Source of the DNA: Ruegeria_C sp041537925 | GTDB taxonomy: Bacteria; Pseudomonadota; Alphaproteobacteria; Rhodobacterales; Rhodobacteraceae | Direction of reading: 5' to 3' | Assembly: GCF_041537925.1 (NCBI RefSeq) | Contig: NZ_JBGOSH010000002.1 | Location: 620,001 to 684,000 of the forward strand | Length of the DNA: 64,000 nucleotides | Part shown: piece by piece, positions 36,001 through 44,842 of the stretch | Position numbering within the stretch: position 1 is the stretch's first letter | Layout of the letters: each line of letters begins with the position of its first letter | Notes under the pieces: generated by a model | Seen by the model: only the letters and a program-made list of their open reading frames with translations | Databases searched by the model: none | Told to the model about the DNA's origin: nothing | Translations under genes and position numbers: made by a program

Positions 36001-39000
36001 GCCTGTCCCCGGCGGCGGGCGCAACACAGGCGCAGTTCACGGCCGCCATCGAGGCGCTCCAGACCGTTGTGCCACAGCATTTCAGCGGAGTTTTGACCCT
36101 GGACGGGACTCTGGCATGGAATGAAACCACAACCGGTGATGTCGAGGTCGATACATCGGACAATTTCGATACCGGAACGTTCCAGATCACGCAGGCGGTC
36201 GATCCCATTGCCGAGGCCGATCTGACCGCATCGGTTTTCGTGCTGACCCCTGCCGAGGTCGATTCAGGCAGCCCGACATCTGTTTCCGCCAGTGTCGAAG
36301 ACGGGTCGGTCAGCGGGTCCGAGATCCTAACGTTGCTGGAAAGCACGGATGACGGTTCGGGCCCTGATCAGGTCAGCCTGTTTGTCTGCCTGGACGCCGC
36401 GACCCCGGATACTGACGGATCCGAGGAATTGGATACGCTGGTTGTCGAAAATGTCCCCTCAGACTGGATCGCGGACATTCTGACCGGGAACGTTGTCGAT
36501 CCGGCGGCCTTCTTCTCTGCCGATGGAACCGCGCCGCTGGACCAGGCCGAACAGGACAAGATCGACAACGCAATTTACGACGGTTCGACTGGTGAACTGA
36601 CGATCACATTTGAAGCGGACGTGACCCGCTTCGAAGGGTCGATCCAGCTGCATCCCACGCTTTACGAAGACTATGACATCGACCGTGAGACAGGCGATCC
36701 GTTTACTTCGGCCGGGGATTTCTTTGGCGAAGATCTCAGGATCACGCTAACCACACAGGACGACAATACCGTCACGACGGACAATCAGGTGTCTCATGCC
36801 ACATTCGATGTAGATGTCGATCCGGTCAACAACATCGCGGTCATCCTCAATTTCCCTGAGGGTAACGAGGCTGAAATCGATGCTGCTGGCGGGGTTTGGC
36901 AGATTCCCTTTGAGCCGGTCATCGAGGATCAGGACGGAAGCGAAGAAGTGACTGCGGTTATTTTACGCAACGTACCGCTCGGTGTTACGATCTTCGTCCC
37001 AGACACGGACAATCCGGGTGGCCCCAAGGTCCCTGCCCTTCTGACCGCGGTGAATACACCACCCGGTTTCAACACCTGGAGCCTGGAAAGCGGCGGATGG
37101 GAAAACGCCGAGGTGCGCGGTATCGCCCAGCACTTCGCGGGGCCGGTTGCGTCGACGATCGAAGTGGTGACAACCGAGGCTGACGGGGGTGGCACGCGGG
37201 TCACGCAGATTGTCCGGCAATTGTATATTGATCCGGTGGTCGACGGTGGCGACCCGAGCGAGAGCTACGAGACGCAAGAAGACACGGCCGTATTCTTCCC
37301 GATTGACGGTAACCTGATTGACAACCCGACCAACTCGCCTGACTCCCCCGAAGCCATTCTCAATGTCGTTGTCGTCAGCAATATCGTGCCAGATTCGGGC
37401 GGTCGGATTCCGCGTTTCTTTGACGGGCCACCAAGCGATCCGGCCTCAAACGAGCTTTTTCCGATCTTTACCGGCCCTAGCGGCAGTCTGGAGCTGTCGG
37501 CAGGTCAGGCGTCGAACCTCTGGGTGGTGCCCGGGCAAGACAGCAACGAAGACTTCGTTTTTGATGTTTCTCTGGTCTACTATGAAACACTGGACCCGAC
37601 GCAGGTTCAGATTGGCAGCGGCACCGCGACGCTGACCGTCAAGGGCGTGGCCGACACACCGATCATCACCACACAGGACGAAACCGGATATCCGGACCCT
37701 GTCGCAACTATTGACGTGATTTTCCGCCCAGACGACGTTGTGAACGGTGTGGCGAACTCGGACCGCGTCTATGGCTATGCAGGCTATTCCAGCGGGCCAT
37801 TCCTGCTGAACATGAGATTGCAGGACAGTGTGATCGACGACGGGGTGATAAGCGACCAACCCGACCTGACCTTTACCTCCGATGTGACACCTTTGACCGG
37901 CACCATGACGGAGATTCTGGTGCCCGTAGGTGGCCCCTCCGCTGATTTCGATGGGTCCGAAACAATCTACTATCTGATTACCGGTGTCGATCCCGGTACG
38001 AGTTTTGCAAATGCCACACCGCTGGACCCTTCAGGCGAAAGTTATCTGGTCACGGAAAGCCAATTGGCGAATTTGGAATTTGTCCCGACGGCTGTCACCG
38101 AGGTCACCTATTACGATCTGACATTCACGACCATCGTCACCGAAGGTGACGCACAATTGCCGAGTTTCTTGGGGTTGACGCCCGAAGAAGTGATCGACCA
38201 GATCGACACTCTGCCGGGTGGTGCGGCCGTTTCGGAAGACATCAGCATCGTGGTAGTGCCGAACCCCGGCGTTGGACCGGATCCGTGTGGTCCCGATCAG
38301 GACTTGCCGTTGCCGGTGCTGCAATTGATCGGCAGTGGAGATGAAGATACCGAGATCGCGTTTCAAGTTCAGATCGTCATTACCGATGAAGTAAGAGATT
38401 ACTATGACAGCATCGACGATCTGGTGAATCTGCCCAACGACGTAACCGGCAGCTTTGGTCTGGCAATCGACCTGCCGGGCGGGTCGACCCTCAGCAGTGA
38501 TCCGCCCGGCGCAGTCCTGTTCGATCCGGTGACCGGAAAATACGCCATCGACCTGAGTGTTCTGGGTGTCGATCCTAATGATCCGACCCTGACGGCGGGG
38601 TCTCTCCTGTTCACACCTCCGCCGCATGAATCCAGCCCTGCCAACACATTTGACCCCGACGCGACATTCGGGCCATCTGACCCGTATGACGGGCTGGATC
38701 AGCTCGATTACTCGATGATCCTGATCAACAGCACCTGCAATACCACGCAGGACGGAGCCGGGTCGTTTTCGATCACGATCAACCCGGTTGTGGATGGACC
38801 CGAAATTGTTGTCCTGGGCGGCAATTCTGTCCTTGAGGACACGGCATATGCGCCCGGGATTGAGATTCGTGGCATCGATCCGGGCGAGCGGTTGACGGGC
38901 GATATTGTCATCGAGGTGGACAACAGCAATGGCGGCATATTGCTGGACGGTGACGGCAACCCGATCCCGGGCGTCCCTGTCGGCGGAGGCTTTGTCGCCT

Positions 39001-41267
39001 ATTCGGTTACCGAGGATCAGCTGCCGACGCTGCAGATCACCGCGAATGCGCACTATAGCGGCCCTCTGGACTATCGCGTGACCGCGACGTCGCAGGATGT
39101 TGATCCGTTTGATACTGCCTCAACCACCATCACACAGACCTTGACGATCATCCCTGTAGCGGATGCGCCAGTCTTTGATTTCGATGAAACGCCTAACGAT
39201 CCCGAAACCGGTCAGCCCTATGTTGATCTCAGCGGTCCGACACCGGTGATCACGATCATCGAGGATGTAGCTTTTACGTTGGGCAGTGTTATCGATGCGG
39301 ATTCACCCGATCAGGATGGGTCCGAAGAGGTGACTCTGGTGCTGTCCGGAGTGCCGGACTACCTTGAGGTGACCGGCCCTTCGAGCGGTGTCATCAACAA
39401 CGGCGACGGGAGCTATACGATTGCCATCGGCGCATTCGAGCAGGTGCAACTCAGGCTGCGCGATGAAAATGCCCGCACGCCCGATAGCGACGACCCGTCG
39501 ATCCCGGACGAAATCCCGTTGACCCTGACGGTCAATACGCTGGAATTGGCAAACACTGACAGCAACAGCGGCTCGGTTGATTTCAATCTGCGTGTGCGTC
39601 CGGATGCCGATATTCCGACTGTGTCCGCAACCGTCTCGCCCGATACCGGGGTCGAGGATGACGGCACAATTTATACCCTCAATATTTCGGGTACCACACC
39701 AGACCCGCATGAGATAATCAACTTTGAAATCACCGAGCCGCCTGGCGGGCGGATCTTGCTGGACGGGGTTGAGCAGCCTGTGGTTGGCGGCGTTGTCACG
39801 CTGACCGGGATCAAAGGCGCATCCACCGGCGGAGGAGAGATCTTTTTGCCGCAAGGCGTCGTCACCTTCGAGCCGCAGCAGGATCTTGCCGGGGATGTGA
39901 CACTTGAGGTTGTCGCCGTCACGACCGACACGGCCCTGGTTGGTGGTTTCTCGGACAGCGAAAGCTCGGCGCCTGTCGAGATTGAGCTGACAATCACCCC
40001 GACCTTGGATCTGGATGTGACGGTCGACCCTGACCCGGATCCGGTGGCACAGACCGGGGCGCAAATACAGATCGATCTTGGCATTGACGCAGAGGTCACC
40101 GACACGCTGCCGATGCCCGTTGAAACTCTGGACGAGGTCGTAGTCCAGTTTGATGGCGGACTGCCTTTGGGTGGGACTGTCTCAGATGGAGTACTATCGA
40201 CTGACCGACAGACGCTGACCTTGTCGCGCGGCTCCATGTCGCCAGCGGATTTCACCCTGCTTGTTGCCTCGGTGGCGATTTTTCTGCCGGGCTCATTTGC
40301 GGGCGCGGTCGAAGGGACGGTAACGGCGTCAACAAACCACGGAACTGCCCCTGCCGTGCCCTTCGATATCGGTGTGAATGACCAGCCCGAGGTGTCGGGC
40401 CCGGTCAGCGTGGCCTCTTCCGATCCGGTGTTTTTCATCAAATATGACAGCTTACTCGCCAATGCCAGCGATATGGACGGGCCCCTTAGCGTCACCAACA
40501 TCAGCTCGGACGAACCCAGCAATGTGGCGATCGATATGCAGGCGGGCGGTGTTCAGATCACAGTGCCGGACGGCTATGTCGGCACCCCGGTTCTGACCTA
40601 TGACGTCGTGGACAGTGGCACGGCGCCCGCCAGCGCACAGGCGCAGGCCAATCTGGATATTGACACGTTGCAGATGGAGACGACCGGCGCGACGATCACG
40701 GATCCGGATGGTACACCACGCGATCTTCTGGGCGATGTGACCGGATCGGTGGGTGGCAATGACATTGCCAGAGGCACTGCGGAGAATGACGCTGTAGTGC
40801 TGTCGGTCACCTCGCCCTACGCCGAGATCGAAGGATTCAGCCTGTTGGACGGGGAAGATTTCATCGACCTTTCGGCATCCTCTGATGGCTTTAGCGTCGC
40901 TTTGGGAGCAGGCGATGACCGGGCCATCGGCAGTGCCGGTGAGGATGTCATGACCGGTGGTGACGGTGCCGACATCCTGGAAGGCGGGGCTGGGTCGGAT
41001 ATTTTTGTCATGACGGACCTCACCCTGTCCGACGTTATCACCGATTACGAAGGCCCGGCGGGTGGCGATCAGATCGACTTGACAGCGTTGGTCGGCGTCG
41101 ATCCGGCCAATCTCGGATCCGAGGTCACCTATGACAACACATCCGGCGAATTGGACGTGCGCGGCACCTTGGTCGCGACGGTGAATGACACAGCTGGCGG
41201 TTTTTCGTCCGAGGTAGAGGTCATCTTCAACGATGCCGACGGCGCGCAGCAAACGGCGGTGATCTGA
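33042..41267 (+). CDS. Giant RTX/T1SS-secreted adhesin with DGSE repeats
   Basis: This 2741-residue, strongly acidic protein starts at TTG 33042 with AGGACAGG upstream. Residues 1-100 (GGDLFLISADGEIIALLSG) resemble N-terminal modules of large type I-secreted adhesins. The body consists of beta-sandwich-like repeats; nine DxDGSE motifs occur (coding near 34075, 34588, 34992, 35380, 35827, 36408, 36931, 37945 and 39313). The C-terminus has GGNDIARG, LGAGDDRAIG and GGDGADILEGGAGSDIFVM (RTX calcium-binding) followed by a T1SS C-terminal target region. The HlyD, ABC and TolC genes lie convergently just downstream. Secretion and surface adhesion are inferred. No TEV-like LapG cleavage system is visible. 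Confidence 0.9.
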   Translation: MAEDTVIQVSRFSDAVTAERLVVALNDAPDQFRLVIDTEDLTAVKLPEGFVANRYAIVGGDLFLISADGEIIALLSGADNAFVLLVDGFPVAASAIQDAIRALGEWDDLGDIPPLSLSQILDLGDARPGTGEQEPVRVGDPLIGLEYNPLLPPTNYPTELRRTAEYFADDPFDDDGGTEPGAEKISFTGLPIALETDAPLDMRPASFIAFNLEKADIGESVSQVTLRVTGLPIGTTTNLGQLVTSGDAVTLNFAASEADFNALILTYPSDFSTQSRSDAAIGPLRATIAIETTFQGTAQRDFPIVILAEGDAIIDKTPPGTLPEETDAPTMVRPSELLAPRVTDIDGSENYETLTLVVSGLPAGSTIAGLGLVVPAGADATITSAADGAVTLTIKMTAKQVDDIQNAYDGLSLTLPTDFSTASRTDLSSGTQLPITLSLNIQTDEDISAAIDTSNDGTVTATRVLDIDPEGDLELSGSGSITIDENDEPGDTDEDGTGSAPLDVRPADAVTGRPTDVDGSERIATVDVVVNGLPPITLFSTDDGATFQAVPMGAVFSLPGLTLAEYEMLIIRLPDDFSTTTPLTGSATFSTDEALLAGETDAGPDDGVETSAFTITVNSEQDVEITSQDITVIEDLGAPIPLNLDVGITDLDGSESITSITLDFADLPAGDTVLSDGTVLNTSNTQWAGDLASLQALSIDSLPTHYSGVISITVTVDTDEGDPTVATQRFDLNVTPVAEPTITLTVDDSPPTVDERGPDNYIVDEDSSFLLLIDAATLDQDGSEMLTQIVVENLPAGWVPDTGGTVDLALFEQGATLIASATLSGPTLTITLVPGVTDFDGALRVVPLANDDRDVETIIGGDLTATVTSVDQAPPLPTDTQTAMDGVDIDVDGVVDDLNVTVNDIAVNENRDGGRRIDVDISGTSLADDDGSETISSLGLTITVATASDVFDPSDPDQLGLRINDGGLAGFVTIAQTGATADSVSYSLSPAAGATQAQFTAAIEALQTVVPQHFSGVLTLDGTLAWNETTTGDVEVDTSDNFDTGTFQITQAVDPIAEADLTASVFVLTPAEVDSGSPTSVSASVEDGSVSGSEILTLLESTDDGSGPDQVSLFVCLDAATPDTDGSEELDTLVVENVPSDWIADILTGNVVDPAAFFSADGTAPLDQAEQDKIDNAIYDGSTGELTITFEADVTRFEGSIQLHPTLYEDYDIDRETGDPFTSAGDFFGEDLRITLTTQDDNTVTTDNQVSHATFDVDVDPVNNIAVILNFPEGNEAEIDAAGGVWQIPFEPVIEDQDGSEEVTAVILRNVPLGVTIFVPDTDNPGGPKVPALLTAVNTPPGFNTWSLESGGWENAEVRGIAQHFAGPVASTIEVVTTEADGGGTRVTQIVRQLYIDPVVDGGDPSESYETQEDTAVFFPIDGNLIDNPTNSPDSPEAILNVVVVSNIVPDSGGRIPRFFDGPPSDPASNELFPIFTGPSGSLELSAGQASNLWVVPGQDSNEDFVFDVSLVYYETLDPTQVQIGSGTATLTVKGVADTPIITTQDETGYPDPVATIDVIFRPDDVVNGVANSDRVYGYAGYSSGPFLLNMRLQDSVIDDGVISDQPDLTFTSDVTPLTGTMTEILVPVGGPSADFDGSETIYYLITGVDPGTSFANATPLDPSGESYLVTESQLANLEFVPTAVTEVTYYDLTFTTIVTEGDAQLPSFLGLTPEEVIDQIDTLPGGAAVSEDISIVVVPNPGVGPDPCGPDQDLPLPVLQLIGSGDEDTEIAFQVQIVITDEVRDYYDSIDDLVNLPNDVTGSFGLAIDLPGGSTLSSDPPGAVLFDPVTGKYAIDLSVLGVDPNDPTLTAGSLLFTPPPHESSPANTFDPDATFGPSDPYDGLDQLDYSMILINSTCNTTQDGAGSFSITINPVVDGPEIVVLGGNSVLEDTAYAPGIEIRGIDPGERLTGDIVIEVDNSNGGILLDGDGNPIPGVPVGGGFVAYSVTEDQLPTLQITANAHYSGPLDYRVTATSQDVDPFDTASTTITQTLTIIPVADAPVFDFDETPNDPETGQPYVDLSGPTPVITIIEDVAFTLGSVIDADSPDQDGSEEVTLVLSGVPDYLEVTGPSSGVINNGDGSYTIAIGAFEQVQLRLRDENARTPDSDDPSIPDEIPLTLTVNTLELANTDSNSGSVDFNLRVRPDADIPTVSATVSPDTGVEDDGTIYTLNISGTTPDPHEIINFEITEPPGGRILLDGVEQPVVGGVVTLTGIKGASTGGGEIFLPQGVVTFEPQQDLAGDVTLEVVAVTTDTALVGGFSDSESSAPVEIELTITPTLDLDVTVDPDPDPVAQTGAQIQIDLGIDAEVTDTLPMPVETLDEVVVQFDGGLPLGGTVSDGVLSTDRQTLTLSRGSMSPADFTLLVASVAIFLPGSFAGAVEGTVTASTNHGTAPAVPFDIGVNDQPEVSGPVSVASSDPVFFIKYDSLLANASDMDGPLSVTNISSDEPSNVAIDMQAGGVQITVPDGYVGTPVLTYDVVDSGTAPASAQAQANLDIDTLQMETTGATITDPDGTPRDLLGDVTGSVGGNDIARGTAENDAVVLSVTSPYAEIEGFSLLDGEDFIDLSASSDGFSVALGAGDDRAIGSAGEDVMTGGDGADILEGGAGSDIFVMTDLTLSDVITDYEGPAGGDQIDLTALVGVDPANLGSEVTYDNTSGELDVRGTLVATVNDTAGGFSSEVEVIFNDADGAQQTAVI

Positions 41268-41273
41268 ACCCGA

Positions 41274-42593
41274 TCATCGCTCGCGCATGGCTTCAAACCG
41301 GGCCTTGCGAAAAGGTTTCAGCAGATAGTCCAGAACCGTCCGCTCGCCCGTCAAAATATCGACCGAGGCCACCATACCGGGGCGGATCTCGAGCCTTTGC
41401 CCGGCTTTTTCCAGCGCGTTGCTTCGGGTTTCGACGATGATCGGAAAATACACTTCGCCGGTGGCGTCGTCCTGTTCGGCATCCACGCCGACGCGGGCCA
41501 GCTGACCCTCGAGAGCGCCATAGATGGTGAAGTCGAACGAAGTCAGCTTGACGCTTGCCGGGAGGCCGGGTCGCAGAAAGGCCACGTCCTCCGGTTTCGC
41601 GCGCGCCTCGACCATCAGGGTGTCATCGGCAGGGACGATCCGTAGAACCTCCTCACCGGGTGCAATGACGGCCCCGATCGTGTGAACGTTCAGCGACGAC
41701 ACGATGCCGTTAACCGGCGCGCGCAGGGCGGCACGGTCGACGACATCCATGGCGCTCTTGATGCTTTCTTCGATGACGCTGAGTTGGTTGAGCGTATCGG
41801 AGCGTTCGATATTGATCTCGGCCCGACGTTGCAATCCCGCTTCGGTGATACGCGCATTCGCTTCGGTCAGGGCGGCGCGGGCCTGAGCGCGCTGGCCGCT
41901 CAGCGCATCGCGTTCCTGCCGCCGCGCGCTGCGTTCGCGTTCGACCGGCAGAATCTGGGCGCGCGGGACAATGCCGCTTTCGGTCTTTATCGCGATCTCC
42001 TCGTCAAGCAGGGCAAGATTTTCGGCCAGGCGATCAAGCGCTGCGCCCAGTTCCGCAATCTCTTGCACGCGCTGCTGTACCTGGGCGTCCAGGACGGCGG
42101 TCTGCCCCAAATATGATGCTGTGCGGCTGTCGAACAGGGCGCTTTCGTGAACGGCCAGTGAACTATCGGGGTCTATCCCGGCCTGCGTGAAATCGGGCTC
42201 CAAGGCTCCAGCCAGTTCTGCCTCCAACCGCAGGGCGCGGGCACGCAGTGCTTGCTGCTGTGCGCGCAGCTCGCCCAGGCGGGCGGCCGAACTCGTGTCA
42301 TTTAGCCGGACAAGTATCTGTCCGGCGTCGACCGTATCCCCTTCGCGCACCAGAATCTGTCGCACGATCCCGCCTTCCAGACTTTCGACAACCCGTGCCT
42401 GGCCTGAGGGGACAACGCGGCCTGTGGCACGGGCTAGTTCTTCGATCCGTGCAAGTGAGGCCCAAAGGACGGCACCGCCGATGATCAACAAAAGCCCCGC
42501 CAATACCGCAAGAACCCAGCCGGAAGACTGGTGCATCCTTGCCGCCTCGCGGCCTTGTGCAAAATCGACCAATTGCCAATCCCGGTCACTCAT
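41274..42593 (-). CDS. T1SS membrane fusion protein (HlyD/LapC-like)
   Basis: This 439-residue adaptor has a short cytoplasmic N-terminus, one membrane helix (VLAVLAGLLLIIGGAVLWASL), a lipoyl half-motif (GRVVPSGQARVVESLEGGIV) and a long coiled-coil hairpin up to about residue 290. The C-terminal beta-barrel has RPGLPASVKLTSFDFTIYG, typical of HlyD-family proteins of the LapC type. It bridges the ABC exporter and TolC protein. The stop lies 6 bp from the end of the convergent adhesin gene. Its ATG overlaps the ABC gene stop (ATGA). Confidence 0.93.
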   Translation of the reverse strand: MSDRDWQLVDFAQGREAARMHQSSGWVLAVLAGLLLIIGGAVLWASLARIEELARATGRVVPSGQARVVESLEGGIVRQILVREGDTVDAGQILVRLNDTSSAARLGELRAQQQALRARALRLEAELAGALEPDFTQAGIDPDSSLAVHESALFDSRTASYLGQTAVLDAQVQQRVQEIAELGAALDRLAENLALLDEEIAIKTESGIVPRAQILPVERERSARRQERDALSGQRAQARAALTEANARITEAGLQRRAEINIERSDTLNQLSVIEESIKSAMDVVDRAALRAPVNGIVSSLNVHTIGAVIAPGEEVLRIVPADDTLMVEARAKPEDVAFLRPGLPASVKLTSFDFTIYGALEGQLARVGVDAEQDDATGEVYFPIIVETRSNALEKAGQRLEIRPGMVASVDILTGERTVLDYLLKPFRKARFEAMRER

Positions 42594-44818
42594 GAGTTGC
42601 TTGAGCCTTTCCGGGCCAATTGACGCAGGATGTCATCCTTGGGACCGTCCGCAGTGATCTGGCCCTTATCCAGTACGATCAACCGGTCGACCAGTTCCAG
42701 AAGGCTGCTGCGATGTGTCGAAACGATCAGCGTCATTGGCCAATGGGCCAGGACCCGCGACAGGTTTTGCACGAAGACCCGTTCGGTTTGTGTGTCCATG
42801 GATGAGGTCGGCTCGTCCAGGATCAGCAACCGAGGGCGCGGCAGCAAAGCTCGGGCCAGTGCAACCAGCTGCCTCTGGCCGCCAGATAGATTACGCCCCC
42901 GCTCGGTGATCGGCATGCCAAACCCTTGCGGATGCGCGGCGGCGATACGGTCGACCCCGGTCAACCGTGCCACGCGCAACACGTCCTCGTTGGTGGCGTG
43001 CGGAACGCCGAAGGCGATATTTTCGGCTAGCGTGCCTGAAAACAGTACCGCCTCTTGAGGAACAAACTGGATGTCCTTGCGTAGCCGGGCCGGAGCCAGT
43101 TGCGCCATGTTCAGCCCATCCAGCAGAACCATGCCGTCCGTCGGGGCGTAAAGGCCGGACAGGACACGCACCAGACTGGTTTTTCCTGCGCCAACAGGCC
43201 CGACGATCCCGATCCGCGCCATGGCATCGGTTGTAAAGGTTGCCTCCTTCAGGGCAGGTACTTTGGCGTCGGGATAGTGCAGCGAGACCCCGCGCAATTC
43301 GAAAGCGCCCTCATTGGTCGGGGCGCTCAGGAATGGACCCAAACCACCCTTGTCAGAGGGCTGCGACATCACCGCATTCAGACTGCGCAGGGTCGAGATC
43401 GCAAAGCTGGCGCGGACAAACAGACCGGATAGCGCAGCTGTGGGTGCCATGGCCCGCCCAGACAGGATCATCGCGGCGATCACCGCGCCCATGGTCAGGT
43501 TGCCTTCGAGCGCCAGATAGACACCGATCACCACGATGCCGATGGACGATAACTGTTGCGCAAATCCCGTGATCGTTGTGGCCAGCGTCGCCAACCGGCG
43601 GCTGCGTTCCTGCGTTGTTGCCGATTCCGAGACCATCCGTTCCCACCGCGCCTGCATCCGGCTTTGGCCGGAAATGGCCTTGAGCGTTTCCAGATCAGTC
43701 ACCGCCTCGACCGCGACGGCGTTCTTGACGCCGGTCACTTTGCGGTCGGCGTTCGATGCCTTCCGCAAGGGGATCAGGATCAGTAAGCCCATGACAAGCA
43801 AAAACGTCAGCGCAAGTGCAGGGGGCCAGGCCAGCGGGCCGCCAATATAGGCGATCACGCCGATGAAAAGCACTGCAAAAACCAGATCGGTCAGCGAGGC
43901 GAGCGTTTGCGAAGAGAAGAAGTCGCGAACCTGTTCATAATCCTTGAGGTTGTTGATCATCCCCCCGGAAGGTTGAGCCTGCGTATCGAGACGCAGATCG
44001 GCGATATGTCGGAAAATCTCGGAGGACACCGCCAGATCGACCCGGCGCGCTACCTTGTCCACGACGCGTGCCCGCACCCATTTCAGGATTGCGTCTGCCA
44101 GCAGTGCCAACCCGACACCCGCAACCAGCGACCAGAGTGTTACGAGCGCCGCATTCGGAAAAACCCTGTCATAGACGTTCATGGTGAACAACGGCAGCGC
44201 CAGGGCTAACAGATTGATCATCGCCGAGGCCAAGATCACCTGCATGTAGTCGGACCAGAACCGGGTCGCCACGCTCCAATACCAGTGGCGAGGGGCTTCG
44301 GTGCTAAAGCTAGCTGCTTCGGGGACAGAATCCGCCTTCAACAAAAGAGCGTGGCCCGCGTATTTGTCAGACAGTTTCGTCACGGGAATAGTCATCGGAT
44401 CGTCAGTCCTCGCAGGCCAGATGACGGTCGCTTCATCGCCGGCGACACTGACCAGAACACAGGCATCCCGTCCGGACAGAAACAAGACCGCGGGCAGGAC
44501 AGATGCGGGAATGTCTGGCAAACGGCGACGTGTCAGATGCGCCCGATATCCCAGCGCCTCGACCGCATTCACGCCTTGGGCCGGCGTCAGGCACCCGTCA
44601 GCATCCAACGAATGGCCTGCGGTCAATACGTCCAACCCGACATCCCGACCAAGCAGTCGCATACAGGCGGACAGGGCGCTGGCAAGCGCATCGCCTGGTG
44701 CCCGTTGAAACAACCAATCTGGCCTGGCTGCATCCACTGCGTGCGCCCCCTCGACCACCCGGGGAGAGATGCACACGCGTGCAGGCGATTTGGACGTGCT
44801 GTCAGTGGCGATCTTCAT
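42590..44818 (-). CDS. T1SS ABC exporter (LapB-like)
   Basis: This 742-residue exporter has an N-terminal C39-like domain (about residues 35-170) without the catalytic Cys of peptidases, as is usual for RTX adhesin exporters. A membrane domain with about six helices follows (residues about 190-470). The ATPase has Walker A GPVGAGKTS, signature LSGGQRQL and Walker B LLILDEPTSSMD. It would recognise the adhesin C-terminus and push it through the channel. It is the middle gene of the TolC-ABC-HlyD operon. Confidence 0.93.
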   Translation of the reverse strand: MKIATDSTSKSPARVCISPRVVEGAHAVDAARPDWLFQRAPGDALASALSACMRLLGRDVGLDVLTAGHSLDADGCLTPAQGVNAVEALGYRAHLTRRRLPDIPASVLPAVLFLSGRDACVLVSVAGDEATVIWPARTDDPMTIPVTKLSDKYAGHALLLKADSVPEAASFSTEAPRHWYWSVATRFWSDYMQVILASAMINLLALALPLFTMNVYDRVFPNAALVTLWSLVAGVGLALLADAILKWVRARVVDKVARRVDLAVSSEIFRHIADLRLDTQAQPSGGMINNLKDYEQVRDFFSSQTLASLTDLVFAVLFIGVIAYIGGPLAWPPALALTFLLVMGLLILIPLRKASNADRKVTGVKNAVAVEAVTDLETLKAISGQSRMQARWERMVSESATTQERSRRLATLATTITGFAQQLSSIGIVVIGVYLALEGNLTMGAVIAAMILSGRAMAPTAALSGLFVRASFAISTLRSLNAVMSQPSDKGGLGPFLSAPTNEGAFELRGVSLHYPDAKVPALKEATFTTDAMARIGIVGPVGAGKTSLVRVLSGLYAPTDGMVLLDGLNMAQLAPARLRKDIQFVPQEAVLFSGTLAENIAFGVPHATNEDVLRVARLTGVDRIAAAHPQGFGMPITERGRNLSGGQRQLVALARALLPRPRLLILDEPTSSMDTQTERVFVQNLSRVLAHWPMTLIVSTHRSSLLELVDRLIVLDKGQITADGPKDDILRQLARKGSSNS

Positions 44819-44842
44819 CTCCCCGTTTCAAAGTACGCCGGA

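Noticed and set aside
38031..39053. Minus-strand 340-residue frame within the adhesin gene
   Set aside because: Opposite to the strongly coding adhesin repeats. Several such frames occur there (34364-35095, 39303-40064, 39671-40522, 40452-41252) because of the repeat codon bias.
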